Assembly: GCF_035958815.1 (NCBI RefSeq)
Contig: NZ_CP108383.1
Coordinates: forward strand, 6,572,001 to 6,636,000
Source of the DNA: Nocardia sp. NBC_01327
GTDB lineage: Bacteria > Actinomycetota > Actinomycetes > Mycobacteriales > Mycobacteriaceae
Direction: 5' to 3'
DNA: 64,000 nt
This document shows positions 32,483-41,171 of this stretch, piece by piece (the stretch's first letter is position 1; each line of letters opens with the position of its first letter). A program made the position numbers and the translations under genes. A model generated the notes under the pieces. That model ran no database searches. It worked only from the letters and a program-made list of their open reading frames with translations, and was not told the DNA's origin.

Positions 32483-33622
32483 TCACGCATGCTCTTCCGC
32501 GGGGGCGCTGTCGAAGAGCTCGATCAGCCCGAAGGGGGCGCGGTCACCGAGGCAGAGGTCGAGAATCTCCACGGCGTCTGCGTAGAAGGACTCGCTGCGG
32601 GGGAACAGGGCCGCTTCGTATGCGGTGAGTGCGGCTTCGATATCGCCGGGGTGCGCGGCGATCGCCATCGCGAGTTCGGCGCCGTCGAACATGGCCAGAT
32701 TGGCGCCGTCACCAGAAGGCGGCATCAGGTGTGCGGCATCACCGAGCAGGGTCACGCCGGGGATGCGGTCCCAGTGATGTCCGCCGGGGAGGGTGTGGAT
32801 CATGCGCGCGACGGGCGCCGATTCGCCCTCGGTGATCAGTGCGGTGAGTTCCGGCGCCCATCCGTCGAATTCGGCCGCCACGCGCGCGGTCGCGGCTGCG
32901 GCATCGGTGAAGTCGATATCCGCGATCCACTCGGCGGAACGGTTCAGCTGGACATAGGTGTGCAGAATATCCCCGGCCTCGCGATGCGCGGTGATCCCCT
33001 TTCCCGGGGTCAGCGCGTACATTGCGCCGACGCCGACCACCGCGGCCGTGGCCGGATGCCGATTGTCGACGTCGTACAGGTAGGTCTCGATGAAAGTGGT
33101 CCCGGTGTAGACGACTTCGGCATCGGACAGCAGCGGACGGACCTTCGACCACGCGCCGTCGGCGCCGACGAGGAGATCGCTGGTCACCGTCGAGCCGTCG
33201 GCGAAGGTCAGTTCGTGCCTGCCGTCGCCGAGGGGCCGGACGGCGGTGACCTTGTGCCCCCACCGGACAGTGCCTTCGGGTAGCGAGTCGAGCAGGATCT
33301 GCCGCAGGTCGCCGCGCAGTACCTCGGGACGCGAGTCCGTGCCGTCGTCGGGGTCGTCGTGCAGCAGGACACCCTGCGGGTCGAGTACGCGAACCGCTTC
33401 CGCGCCCTCGTGAATGATCGCGCGGAACTCGTCGGTGAGACCGGCCGCCGCGAGCGCGAACTGGCCGTCCTCCTTGTGGATATCGAGTTGGCCACCCTGG
33501 GTACGGGCCGCCGCCGAGGCGTCCGCCTCGTAAATCGTCGCCGGGATGCCGTGAACGTGCAGAACGCGGGCGAGGGTGAGTCCTCCGAGCCCAGCGCCGA
33601 TGATCGTGATGTCGGTAGTCAT
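32483..33622 (-). CDS. TetX-like FAD-dependent monooxygenase
   Basis: A 379-residue flavoprotein monooxygenase. The dinucleotide fold is GAGLGGLTLARVLHVHG, the segment GGQLDIHKEDGQFAL matches the GGTLDLH region of TetX, and the second FAD motif is GDAAHLMPPSGDGANLA. TetX hydroxylates and inactivates tetracyclines; relatives in actinobacteria act on other aromatic compounds. ATG 33622 has a GGGAG site. It is divergent from a TetR gene with three near-identical operators between them, so expression is probably induced by a ligand, perhaps its own substrate. The sequence cannot tell whether tetracyclines are accepted. Confidence 0.85.
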   Translation of the reverse strand: MTTDITIIGAGLGGLTLARVLHVHGIPATIYEADASAAARTQGGQLDIHKEDGQFALAAAGLTDEFRAIIHEGAEAVRVLDPQGVLLHDDPDDGTDSRPEVLRGDLRQILLDSLPEGTVRWGHKVTAVRPLGDGRHELTFADGSTVTSDLLVGADGAWSKVRPLLSDAEVVYTGTTFIETYLYDVDNRHPATAAVVGVGAMYALTPGKGITAHREAGDILHTYVQLNRSAEWIADIDFTDAAAATARVAAEFDGWAPELTALITEGESAPVARMIHTLPGGHHWDRIPGVTLLGDAAHLMPPSGDGANLAMFDGAELAMAIAAHPGDIEAALTAYEAALFPRSESFYADAVEILDLCLGDRAPFGLIELFDSAPAEEHA

Positions 33623-33636
33623 GATGATCTCCCTTC

Positions 33637-33651
33637 TGGAACGTTGTTCCA
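33637..33651. promoter_or_regulatory. TetR operator 1
   Basis: TGGAACGTTGTTCCA, a palindrome of the form TGGAAC-N3-GTTCCA, 14 bp before the TetX-like start codon. Confidence 0.85.
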
Positions 33652-33657
33652 ATAGTC

Positions 33658-33672
33658 TGGAACAGCGTTCCA
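33658..33672. promoter_or_regulatory. TetR operator 2
   Basis: TGGAACAGCGTTCCA, same arms, placed 21 bp (two helical turns) from operator 1. Confidence 0.85.
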
Positions 33673-33684
33673 GAAATGTCAAGC

Positions 33685-33699
33685 TGGAACGCCGTTCCA
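33685..33699. promoter_or_regulatory. TetR operator 3
   Basis: TGGAACGCCGTTCCA, same arms, 27 bp from operator 2 and 13 bp before the start of the TetR gene. Confidence 0.85.
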
Positions 33700-33712
33700 G
33701 CTTTGTGCCAGA

Positions 33713-34390
33713 ATGACCCCCATGGCACCGAGGGCACGTCGTACCGAGCGGCGAGAGCAACCACTCTCCCGCGAGCGCATTGTCGAGGCCGCGATCGAGA
33801 TCCTCGATACCGAGGGCGAGAGCGCGCTGACCTTCCGCGCCCTCACCGCGCGCCTGGCGACGGGAGCCGGGGCGATCTACTGGCACGTCGCGAACAAGAG
33901 CGAACTGCTCACCGCGACCACCGACGACGTCATCGCGCGCGTCATGACCGACGCGGTCGGTGATACGGAGCCTCGCGAGGCGATCCGGACCATTGCCCTC
34001 GGGGTGTTCGACACGATCGACGCCCACCCCTGGGTCGGCACCCAACTCTCCAGTGAGCCTTGGCAATCCGCGGTGCTGCAGATCTTCGAAGGCATCGGCG
34101 GGCAGCTCCGGGCGCTCGGTGTTCCCGAACGCGCGCAGTTCGATTCCGCGTCCGCACTCGTGAATTACATTCTCGGCCTCGCCGGGCAGTACGCCGCGGG
34201 CGCTCGGCTGCTCGCGCGCGATACGGATCGGTCGGCCTTCCTCGCGGCCGTTTCCGCGCGCTGGACACACGACCCCGAGAAGTTCCCGTTCATGAATCGG
34301 ATGGCGGCGCAATTGCGTGATCACGACGATCGCGAGCAATTTCTCGCGGGCATCGACCTCATCCTGGCGGGCATCGATACCGTCCGATAG
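33713..34390 (+). CDS. TetR-family repressor paired with the TetX-like gene
   Basis: A 225-residue TetR protein with helix-turn-helix at about residues 20-66 (LTFRALTARLATGAGAIYWHV) and a TetR_C-type ligand domain; this GAGAIYWHV form is close to the classical tetracycline repressor subgroup. ATG 33713 or 33722 may be used; a CAGAAT -10-like box just upstream suggests a leaderless message. Three operators TGGAAC-N3-GTTCCA separate it from the monooxygenase gene. It most likely represses both genes and is released by a polycyclic or aromatic ligand. Confidence 0.88.
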   Translation: MTPMAPRARRTERREQPLSRERIVEAAIEILDTEGESALTFRALTARLATGAGAIYWHVANKSELLTATTDDVIARVMTDAVGDTEPREAIRTIALGVFDTIDAHPWVGTQLSSEPWQSAVLQIFEGIGGQLRALGVPERAQFDSASALVNYILGLAGQYAAGARLLARDTDRSAFLAAVSARWTHDPEKFPFMNRMAAQLRDHDDREQFLAGIDLILAGIDTVR

Positions 34391-34466
34391 GCGTTGCCGC
34401 ACCGGGTTTCGTTCACGGCGAAGGTAATCATCGTGGATGGGCCGCGGGCGTCTTAGCGTGGATGAA

Positions 34467-35765
34467 ATGGGTGACGCGCGGCGGCGGCCGTTGAAAACGG
34501 TTACGGGAGTGAGCGGTTCGGCGGACGTCTATGCGGACGCGCTGGACCCGGGGCGGTCGACGGTGGCGTCGGCGATCGAGATCGCCAAGCTCGCGGAGGC
34601 GCACAGGTTCGATGCGCTGTTCGCCGCCGACCTGCTCAGTTTCGGGGCGCAGGGGGCGATCGGGGCGCAGGAGCCGTTGATCTTCCTGGCCGCGCTGAGC
34701 TCGGTGACCAGCGACATCGGGTTGATCGCCACGGTGACGACGACCTTCCACCACCCCTACAATCTGGCCCGGCTGTTCGGGACGCTCGATCACGTCAGCA
34801 ATGGGCGCGCGGCCTGGAATGCCGTCACCTCGTCCCTCGGCGAGGAGAACTACGGCGACCGGGATCTGCCCAGCCCGGAGGAGCGGTACGAGCGTGCGTC
34901 GGAGTCGATCGAGATCGTCAATGCCCTGTTCGACAGTTGGCGGCCGGGTGCGCTGACGCCGGATGGGCGTGGCGGGGCGGTACTGGATGCAGCGCTGGTT
35001 CGTCCGATCGAGTACGCGGGCAAGCACTTCACGGTGCGTGGGCCGCTGAATATTCCGCCGCTGCCGCAGCGGCGGCCGGTGCAATTCCAGGCCGGTCAAT
35101 CCGAGGCCGGCATCGAGCTCGGGGCGCGGTTCGCCGAGGTGGTCTTCACCTCCCTGCCGACGCTCGAGGACGCGGTCACCTATACGAAGAAGATCCGTTC
35201 GCGCGCAGCCGAATTGGGTCGCTCGCAGGAACTGCCCCTGATCATGAGCTCCTTCCACGCGACCTACGGCTCCACCGAGCAGGAGGTGCGCCGACTGGTG
35301 CGCGAGCGGGACGAGGCCACCGATTTCGACGCCGGGCGACTCGCCCTGGCCGATATGTTCGGCGGCGGCATCGATCTCGCCGATCTGCCACTGGATCAGC
35401 CGATCCCGGAAACCCTGCTGCCCGATGTGCGTTCGATACAGCGCCGACGCGGTCGCGTGGAAATCTTCAGCGCCTTCGCCCGCTCCGGGAAAACCCTGCG
35501 CGAGTTGATCATTGCCGCGAAGGACACCGGTCACTGGGCGGCGGCGGGCACCCCCGAACAGCTCGCCGACGCCATTGCCGAACGCTACGACGCGGGCGTG
35601 CTCGACGTCATCTCCCTCGGCGGCCTGGCCGATCCCCGCACCCGCGACTTCCTGCTGAACGGTCTGCTCCCGGAACTGCGCCGCCGCCGCATTGTCGGCG
35701 ACGACTATGTGGGCGGAACCTTCCGCGACAATCTCGAGCTGCCGCCGCTCCCACCCGCCGGATAG
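34467..35765 (+). CDS. LLM-class flavin-dependent monooxygenase (NtaA/SnaA/DszA type)
   Basis: About 432 residues. Family features are FDALFAADLLSF, the TVTTTFHHPYNLARLFGTLDHVS-type barrel region, GRAAWNAVTSSLG, and RPVQFQAGQSEAG. These are FMNH2-dependent two-component monooxygenases that oxidise sulfonates, sulfones, aminopolyacids or polyketides and need a separate flavin reductase, which is not encoded nearby. The start at ATG 34467 removes ten unlikely residues of the longer frame. Its 3' end overlaps the convergent LysR gene by 61 bp. Substrate unknown. Confidence 0.85.
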   Translation: MGDARRRPLKTVTGVSGSADVYADALDPGRSTVASAIEIAKLAEAHRFDALFAADLLSFGAQGAIGAQEPLIFLAALSSVTSDIGLIATVTTTFHHPYNLARLFGTLDHVSNGRAAWNAVTSSLGEENYGDRDLPSPEERYERASESIEIVNALFDSWRPGALTPDGRGGAVLDAALVRPIEYAGKHFTVRGPLNIPPLPQRRPVQFQAGQSEAGIELGARFAEVVFTSLPTLEDAVTYTKKIRSRAAELGRSQELPLIMSSFHATYGSTEQEVRRLVRERDEATDFDAGRLALADMFGGGIDLADLPLDQPIPETLLPDVRSIQRRRGRVEIFSAFARSGKTLRELIIAAKDTGHWAAAGTPEQLADAIAERYDAGVLDVISLGGLADPRTRDFLLNGLLPELRRRRIVGDDYVGGTFRDNLELPPLPPAG

Positions 35766-36688
35766 CCCAGCGTCTGGATGAGCTCGCCGGTGAGGGTGAG
35801 AAAGGCGCGGGTGGCAGCACTGCTGTAGGCGCCGTCACGGCGGAGCAGGGCGACGGTGCGCGAAGGCAGGGCCGGTTCGAGGCGCACGGATGTCAGCCCC
35901 GGATGGCTGTCGGCGATGGCGTCGGGCAGCACGGTGATCAGTGCGGTCCGCTGGACGATCTCGATGAGGGCCTGAATCGAGTCGGCCTGCACGGCAATTC
36001 GCGGGCTGACCTGATGGGCGGCGAGGTAGGCGTCGATATGCGTGCGGGTGGAGAACCCGCCGCTGAGCAGTGCGAGCCGATAGTCCGCAAGCGCCGCCAC
36101 CGGGACTGCCGCGTTGCGTCCCGCATCTGGATGGCCCACTCCGACAACAAGACTGAGTTTCTCGGTGAACAACCGGGTGGCGTCGATACCGGCTAGGTGC
36201 GGTCCGTCGAATGCGATGCCGAGGTCGAATTCGTCTGCCAGCAAACCGGTTTCGAGCCGATGCTGTGGCACCTCGCGCACCTCGACATCGATCCCGGGGT
36301 GGCGGGTGTGCAGCTGTTCCACGAGCGGGCCGACGAGGTAGGCCGTGAAGGTCGGAGTCACCGCCAGAACCAAACTGCCCCGGGTCAGATCGGCGACATC
36401 GCTGACGGCGCGGTCGGCGGCCGCCAGATCACCGAGCACCCGCCGCGCGTAGTGCACGTACGCGGCCCCGGCATCGGTGAGCCGCACACTGCGGCCGCTG
36501 CGGTCCAGCAATTGCGCGCCGACAGCGCGTTCCAGCTGCTTGACCTGCTGCGACAGTGTGGGTTGCGAAATGTGCAGATCTTCGGCGGCACGCGTGAAAT
36601 TGCCGCGTTCGGCCACCGCGAGCAGGTAGCGCAGATGCCGGAGTTCCAGGGCCACCTCCGAACTATAGATGAGACCAATAGATTCCAT
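35705..36688 (-). CDS. cynR: LysR-family regulator of the cyanate operon (CynR-like)
   Basis: A 327-residue LysR protein with helix-turn-helix NFTRAAEDLHISQPTLSQQ followed by VKQLERAVGAQLLDR and an effector-binding domain. It is divergent from the carbonic anhydrase and cyanase genes, the arrangement of cynR in other bacteria, and its name rests on that context. ATG 36688 has a GAAGAAG site and a TATAGT -10 box at 36712-36707; a GTG at 36655 would give a protein starting closer to the helix-turn-helix. With the longer start, a CTAT-N11-ATAG site lies inside its first codons. Confidence 0.8.
   Translation of the reverse strand: MESIGLIYSSEVALELRHLRYLLAVAERGNFTRAAEDLHISQPTLSQQVKQLERAVGAQLLDRSGRSVRLTDAGAAYVHYARRVLGDLAAADRAVSDVADLTRGSLVLAVTPTFTAYLVGPLVEQLHTRHPGIDVEVREVPQHRLETGLLADEFDLGIAFDGPHLAGIDATRLFTEKLSLVVGVGHPDAGRNAAVPVAALADYRLALLSGGFSTRTHIDAYLAAHQVSPRIAVQADSIQALIEIVQRTALITVLPDAIADSHPGLTSVRLEPALPSRTVALLRRDGAYSSAATRAFLTLTGELIQTLGYPAGGSGGSSRLSRKVPPT
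36663..36681. promoter_or_regulatory. LysR-type binding site of the cyn region
   Basis: CTAT-N11-ATAG, a perfect T-N11-A palindrome, about 95-115 bp before the carbonic anhydrase start and overlapping the 5' end of the regulator gene. A further CTATAG lies at 36708-36713. Confidence 0.6.
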
Positions 36689-36776
36689 GACTTCTTCGTC
36701 TTGGACACTATAGGCAATGGTCAGCCAGAGTGGATCTGGTCAGCCCCACCGGCAGATTCCACCCGAAGGAGTGACC

Positions 36777-37361
36777 ATGCACGATCTTGCCGCGGGAGTC
36801 GCGCGCTTCCAGCGCACCGTGTTTCCCGCCAAGACGCCGCTGTTCGCCGAACTGGCGACCACGCACCGCCCGACCGCCCTGTTCATCGGCTGCTCCGATG
36901 CGCGGGTGGTGCCGGAGCTGATCACCCAGAGCGAGCCCGGTGAGCTGTTCGTCATCCGCACCGCGGGCAATATCGTGCCCGCCTACTCCCCCGGCTCGGA
37001 CGGCGTCGCGGCGAGCATCGAATACGCCGTCGCCATGCTGAAGGTCAGAGATATCGTCGTCTGCGGACATTCGGCCTGCGGTGCGATGACCGCGCTGGCC
37101 GAAGGCCACGATCTCACGGGCGCACCGGCGGTCGCGGGTTGGCTCCGGCACGCCGATGCCTCCCTGGCCCGGGCCTCCCGCACCGGCGAGTCGGTCGCAA
37201 ATCTGGTGCGCGCGAATGTATCCGCGCAATTGGCGAACCTCGCGACACACCCCTCGGTGGCCGCGGCGCTCGCCGCGAAGACCCTCACCCTCCGTGGTTG
37301 GGTGTACGAAATCCCCACGGGCGCTGTCGAAGAACTCGACCTCGCCGGCCACCCGGCCTGA
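36777..37361 (+). CDS. cynT: beta-class carbonic anhydrase of the cyanate operon
   Basis: A 194-residue zinc enzyme with the beta-class ligands Cys and Asp-Arg in CSDARVV, and His-x-x-Cys in GHSACGAM. It converts CO2 to bicarbonate. In the cyn operon it restores the bicarbonate consumed by cyanase, so that the cell is not depleted while CO2 escapes. ATG 36777 has an AAGGAG site 5-6 nt upstream. The cyanase gene follows after 26 bp. Probably activated by the divergent LysR protein when cyanate is present. Confidence 0.9.
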   Translation: MHDLAAGVARFQRTVFPAKTPLFAELATTHRPTALFIGCSDARVVPELITQSEPGELFVIRTAGNIVPAYSPGSDGVAASIEYAVAMLKVRDIVVCGHSACGAMTALAEGHDLTGAPAVAGWLRHADASLARASRTGESVANLVRANVSAQLANLATHPSVAAALAAKTLTLRGWVYEIPTGAVEELDLAGHPA

Positions 37362-37387
37362 TCTCACCCTTCGAAAGGAAATCCCCC

Positions 37388-37858
37388 ATGGTGCACTCCC
37401 AGTTCGATCCCGCCGCCCGCCAGACGCTGGCCATCGTGGCCGTCGATGCCAAGATGCGAAAGGATCTGTCCTGGCAGCAGATTGCCGATGTCACCGGTCT
37501 GTCGGTGGCCTTCGTCACCGCCGCCGTTCTCGGTCAGCACCCGCTGCCCGAGGCCGCCGCGGTCGCGGTCGCCGAACTGCTGGGCCTCGACGACGATGCC
37601 GCGCTGCTGCTGCAGACCATCCCGACCCGCGGCTCGATTCCGAGCGGTATCCCCACCGATCCGACTATCTACCGCTTCTACGAAATGCTCCAGGTCTACG
37701 GGACCACGCTGAAAGCGCTTGTGCACGAACAGTTCGGCGACGGCATTATCAGCGCCATCAATTTCACGCTGGATGTGAAGAAGGTCGCCGACCCCGACGG
37801 CGGTGAGCGCGCCGTCATCACGCTGGACGGCAAATACCTGCCGACCAAGCCGTTCTGA
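37388..37858 (+). CDS. cynS: cyanase (cyanate hydratase)
   Basis: A 156-residue protein of the usual cyanase length. The N-terminal helical part is POU-like (LSWQQIADVTGLSVAFVTAAVLG), and the C-terminal catalytic part contains the active-site Arg and Glu in IYRFYEMLQVYG and the Ser in DGIISAINF, ending with GKYLPTKPF. It converts cyanate and bicarbonate to ammonia and CO2 as a decamer in the cytoplasm. ATG 37388 follows a GAAAGGAAA site. Pairing with carbonic anhydrase and LysR confirms a cyanate detoxification and nitrogen-scavenging unit. Confidence 0.95.
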   Translation: MVHSQFDPAARQTLAIVAVDAKMRKDLSWQQIADVTGLSVAFVTAAVLGQHPLPEAAAVAVAELLGLDDDAALLLQTIPTRGSIPSGIPTDPTIYRFYEMLQVYGTTLKALVHEQFGDGIISAINFTLDVKKVADPDGGERAVITLDGKYLPTKPF

Positions 37859-37871
37859 CCGGCGGCCCGGG

Positions 37872-38624
37872 TCAGGACGCGGTGGCCGAATCCAGATCCC
37901 GCACCAGCAGGGTCGCACCGGCCACCGCACCCGGCATGAGGAATACCGCCACCACGGGGATCAGGAACGCCATGGCCAGCGGTACGCCGAAGCCCCACAC
38001 CAGCAGGCGCCGCGAGCGCATCAGCGCGAGCTGCTCACGAACCTGAACACCGCGGCGCTGCAGGGCCACCGACGTAAGTTCCTGGGCCAGAAAGAAACCC
38101 GTGACGCCGATGCCGATGACCGGGACCACGGTCTGCCCCAGCACCGGGATGAACCCGAGCGCGAACAGCAGCACGGCCCACACCAGCGCCCGCGCCAGCA
38201 GGCGAATACTGTCGCGCGTCGAGATCCACAGCTCACGCGCCATGGACATGCCGGACTCCGGCGCCTTCCCGTCCGGGGATGCGGATTTGTCGACCTGTTC
38301 GGAGAGCTTCTCGTAGAACGGCTGCCCGATGATCAGGGTGACCGCGGTGAAGGCGACGGCCGCGAGCAGCAACCCCAGCACGAAGACCCCGACCACCAGG
38401 AAACCGCGGAACAGGCCGAGCCAGGGCGCACTCCAGTGGTCCGCGAACGGGGTCGCCCAGGTGACGAAATCATCCGCCCCGAAAGCCAATCCGGTGAACG
38501 CGGCCACATACAGCACCAGCGTGATCAGCCCCGGCAGCAGTCCGAATCCGAACCACCGCCGATTCCGGCCGACCCACCGCTGCCCCGCCACCAGATAGCC
38601 GAACCCGTTCCCCAGATCACGCAT
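37872..38624 (-). CDS. EI24/CysZ-like membrane protein
   Basis: About 250 residues with four to six hydrophobic segments (near residues 28-48, 70-100, 155-185, 215-240). The pattern GLLPGLITLVLY, LIIGQPFYEKLSEQVDK and the GFIPVLGQTVVPVIG segment fit the EI24 domain family that includes CysZ, a sulfate permease, and mycobacterial membrane proteins. I favour the ATG at 38624, with an AGGG 8 nt upstream, over the GTG at 38630. It converges with the cyanase gene after 13 bp. Function in actinobacteria is not established. Confidence 0.75.
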   Translation of the reverse strand: MRDLGNGFGYLVAGQRWVGRNRRWFGFGLLPGLITLVLYVAAFTGLAFGADDFVTWATPFADHWSAPWLGLFRGFLVVGVFVLGLLLAAVAFTAVTLIIGQPFYEKLSEQVDKSASPDGKAPESGMSMARELWISTRDSIRLLARALVWAVLLFALGFIPVLGQTVVPVIGIGVTGFFLAQELTSVALQRRGVQVREQLALMRSRRLLVWGFGVPLAMAFLIPVVAVFLMPGAVAGATLLVRDLDSATAS

Positions 38625-38630
38625 GCGCAC

Positions 38631-39118
38631 ACCCTATCGGGGGACCGCACCCTCATATCAGTTGACGACGGCTCAACCTGTCCGCTGACGACCGCGCAAC
38701 AGTGTCGCCGCCGAATCCGGCTTTCGTCTCCCGGCAGCATCTCCCGCGACAGCTGAGCGAGACGCCTCGCCGGCACGGAGACGGCCCGATGCCCGCAGCG
38801 GCAGCGCGACGAGCCGCTCTCGCTCGAACGGTTCGAGCGCAACCCCGGCCGCCCGATCGAATTCCGAGAGGACAGCGGCCATCTCGTATCGGGTCCTGCG
38901 GGAGCGCGGACCGGCAGTCGCCGTCGCATCTGTGTTTGCCCAGCTCAGTACCGGAAAAGCAGCCCCTCCAGTCGAAGCCGAGCGTTTTCTGTCACTCGAT
39001 AGAAACCATCGGCAATCCAGAAGTTACCAGGCGCAGCACAAGCGATACGTGTGCGTCATCGAAAGACGCAGTGGCACCTAAAAACTATCGGTTGACAGGT
39101 TGATCGGTAGGAGCGTTC
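38631..39118. other. 488-bp gap before the ABC importer operon
   Basis: A 69-residue open frame on the minus strand (38673-38882) starts with MAAVLSEFDRAAGVALEPFE and has a coding-like composition, but it has no ribosome site and I do not recognise it; it may be a fragment. From about 38940 the DNA is less GC-rich and probably holds the importer promoter; a TTGACA lies at 39092-39097 but without a good -10 box. Confidence 0.4.
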
Positions 39119-41170
39119 ATGGGCACTGCATTGATGGACACGGCACTGAGCGATGTCGCCGCTGTCGAAGACCTGCGGGTGACGTTCCGGCGCAGCGGGC
39201 GCGACCTGCATGCGCTGCGCGGAGTGTCGCTGACGGTACGCCGCGGCGAGATCCTCGGACTCGTCGGCGAATCGGGTTCCGGGAAGAGCGTTCTCGGGTT
39301 CTCACTCTTGGGATTGCTGCCCGCGGGCGCCCGCACCGACGGCGCGGTGACCGTCGCGGGGACGGACATGATCGGCGGCAACGCCAAGACGCTGGCACGA
39401 GTGCGGCGGCTCGATCTGGGTGCGGTATTCCAGGATCCGATGACGTCGCTGAATCCGACCATGCGCATCGGAAAGCAGGTGATCGAGGCCGCCGGCACCG
39501 CCGAGGAGGCGCAGCGCCTGCTCGCGGCGGTGGGAATACCCGAGCCCGCGCGCCGCATGCGCAGCTATCCGCACGAGCTCTCCGGCGGGCTGCGCCAGCG
39601 CGTGATGATCGCCATGGCAATCGCGGGCAATCCCGAACTGATCATTGCGGACGAGCCCACCACCGCACTCGATGTGACGGTTCAGGCGCAGGTTCTCGCA
39701 CTGCTCAAGACGATTCGCGACGAGCTCGGCTGCGGCATTCTGATGATCACCCACGATCTCGGGGTGGCGGCGCAGATCTCGGACCGGCTGGCGGTGCTGT
39801 ACGCCGGGCGGATCGCCGAGATCGGACCGACCGCCGAGGTGCTCGCCACGCCCGCACATCCGTACACCCGCGGACTGCTGCGCTCGCGTTTGACGCTGCA
39901 GACTCGGCCGGATCAGCGATTGCCCTCACTTCCCGGCGAGGTGCCCAGTCCGGCAAATCCCCTCTCCGGCTGCGCTTTCGCCCCGCGCTGTGCGCATACG
40001 ACACCGGATTGCGCGACCGCCCCACCCGACCCGGTGGCAATCGCCCCGGACCGGGTGTCCGCCTGCATCCTGCCGCCGATCAGTACCGCCGATCCCGTAC
40101 CGGTGTCCGTGGATACGCAGGGCCCCAGCCTCATTCAGGAGGCGATCGACCGCGCGCCGGCTCAGAACCAGGACGCCGGTATGACAGGTCAGGCGAATGT
40201 CCTGCCCGGCAACGCCGGTGACACCGCGGAGACCCCGATTGGTACCGCCGCCGAGACCGACGCCGTCGTCACGCTGCGCGGTATCACCAAAACGTTTGCG
40301 GTCGGCGGTATTCGGCAGCGGGCGGTGCTGCACGCGCTTCGCCGGGTATCGCTGACGGTCGGGCGCGGCGAATCCGTAGCCCTGGTGGGCGAGAGCGGAT
40401 GCGGCAAATCCACTCTGCTGCGCGTGATCGCGGGCCTCGAACAGCCGACCGCCGGCGCGCTCGCCCTCACCGGCGCACAGCGCCCGCAGATGGTGTTCCA
40501 GGATGCGGGCGCGTCATTGACACCATGGATGTCGGTGGGCGAGTTGATCTCCGAACGACTGTTGCGCTCGGGACTCTCGCGATCCGAACGTGCCGCCGAG
40601 GTCGAGGAGGCGCTGCGGCGGGTCGGGCTCATGCCCGAGATCGCCAAGGCGCGCGCCGGTCAGCTCTCGGGCGGTCAGCGCCAACGGGTTTCGCTGGCCC
40701 GCGCCACCGTGGTGCCGCCCTCGCTGCTGCTCTGCGATGAGCCCACCAGCGCGCTCGACGTCTCGCTGGCCGCGGCGGTGATCAACCTCATCGGCGATCT
40801 GCGCCGCAGCCTGAATATGTCGGTCGTCTTCGTCACGCACGATCTGGCGGTAGCCCGGGTGGTCGCCGACCGGATCGCGGTCATGTATCTCGGCCGCATT
40901 GTCGAAATCGGCACTGCCGAACAGGTTCTCGGCAATCCGGTGCATCCCTACACCCGCGCGCTGATCGCTTCCATCCCCGATCCGGCGCACGAGCCCGCCG
41001 CACCCGTGGGCGAGCCCGCCAGCCCGCTCGCACCGCCCTCCGGCTGCTCCTTCCACCCGCGCTGCCCGCTGGCCATCCCGGCCTGCGCCGACGAGGAGCT
41101 CGATGTCCGGCTCGAAGGCATTCCCGGCGGCACGCATCAGGTGGCGTGTATCGAACAGAAGGTGAGCTGA
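39119..41170 (+). CDS. ABC importer ATPase, two fused nucleotide-binding domains (OppD/F type)
   Basis: A 683-residue protein with two ABC ATPase domains in one chain. Domain one has Walker A GESGSGKS (50-57), signature LSGGLRQR and Walker B LIIADEPT; domain two has GESGCGKST, LSGGQRQR and LLLCDEPT. Each ends in an oligopeptide-transporter C-terminal region with four cysteines (GCAFAPRC...C...C and GCSFHPRC...C...C), which in the mycobacterial Opp/Dpp ATPases can hold an iron-sulfur cluster. ATG 39119 has an AGGAG site. It drives import by the following permeases. Mycobacterium has a similar fused OppD. Confidence 0.9.
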   Translation: MGTALMDTALSDVAAVEDLRVTFRRSGRDLHALRGVSLTVRRGEILGLVGESGSGKSVLGFSLLGLLPAGARTDGAVTVAGTDMIGGNAKTLARVRRLDLGAVFQDPMTSLNPTMRIGKQVIEAAGTAEEAQRLLAAVGIPEPARRMRSYPHELSGGLRQRVMIAMAIAGNPELIIADEPTTALDVTVQAQVLALLKTIRDELGCGILMITHDLGVAAQISDRLAVLYAGRIAEIGPTAEVLATPAHPYTRGLLRSRLTLQTRPDQRLPSLPGEVPSPANPLSGCAFAPRCAHTTPDCATAPPDPVAIAPDRVSACILPPISTADPVPVSVDTQGPSLIQEAIDRAPAQNQDAGMTGQANVLPGNAGDTAETPIGTAAETDAVVTLRGITKTFAVGGIRQRAVLHALRRVSLTVGRGESVALVGESGCGKSTLLRVIAGLEQPTAGALALTGAQRPQMVFQDAGASLTPWMSVGELISERLLRSGLSRSERAAEVEEALRRVGLMPEIAKARAGQLSGGQRQRVSLARATVVPPSLLLCDEPTSALDVSLAAAVINLIGDLRRSLNMSVVFVTHDLAVARVVADRIAVMYLGRIVEIGTAEQVLGNPVHPYTRALIASIPDPAHEPAAPVGEPASPLAPPSGCSFHPRCPLAIPACADEELDVRLEGIPGGTHQVACIEQKVS

Positions 41171-41171
41171 G

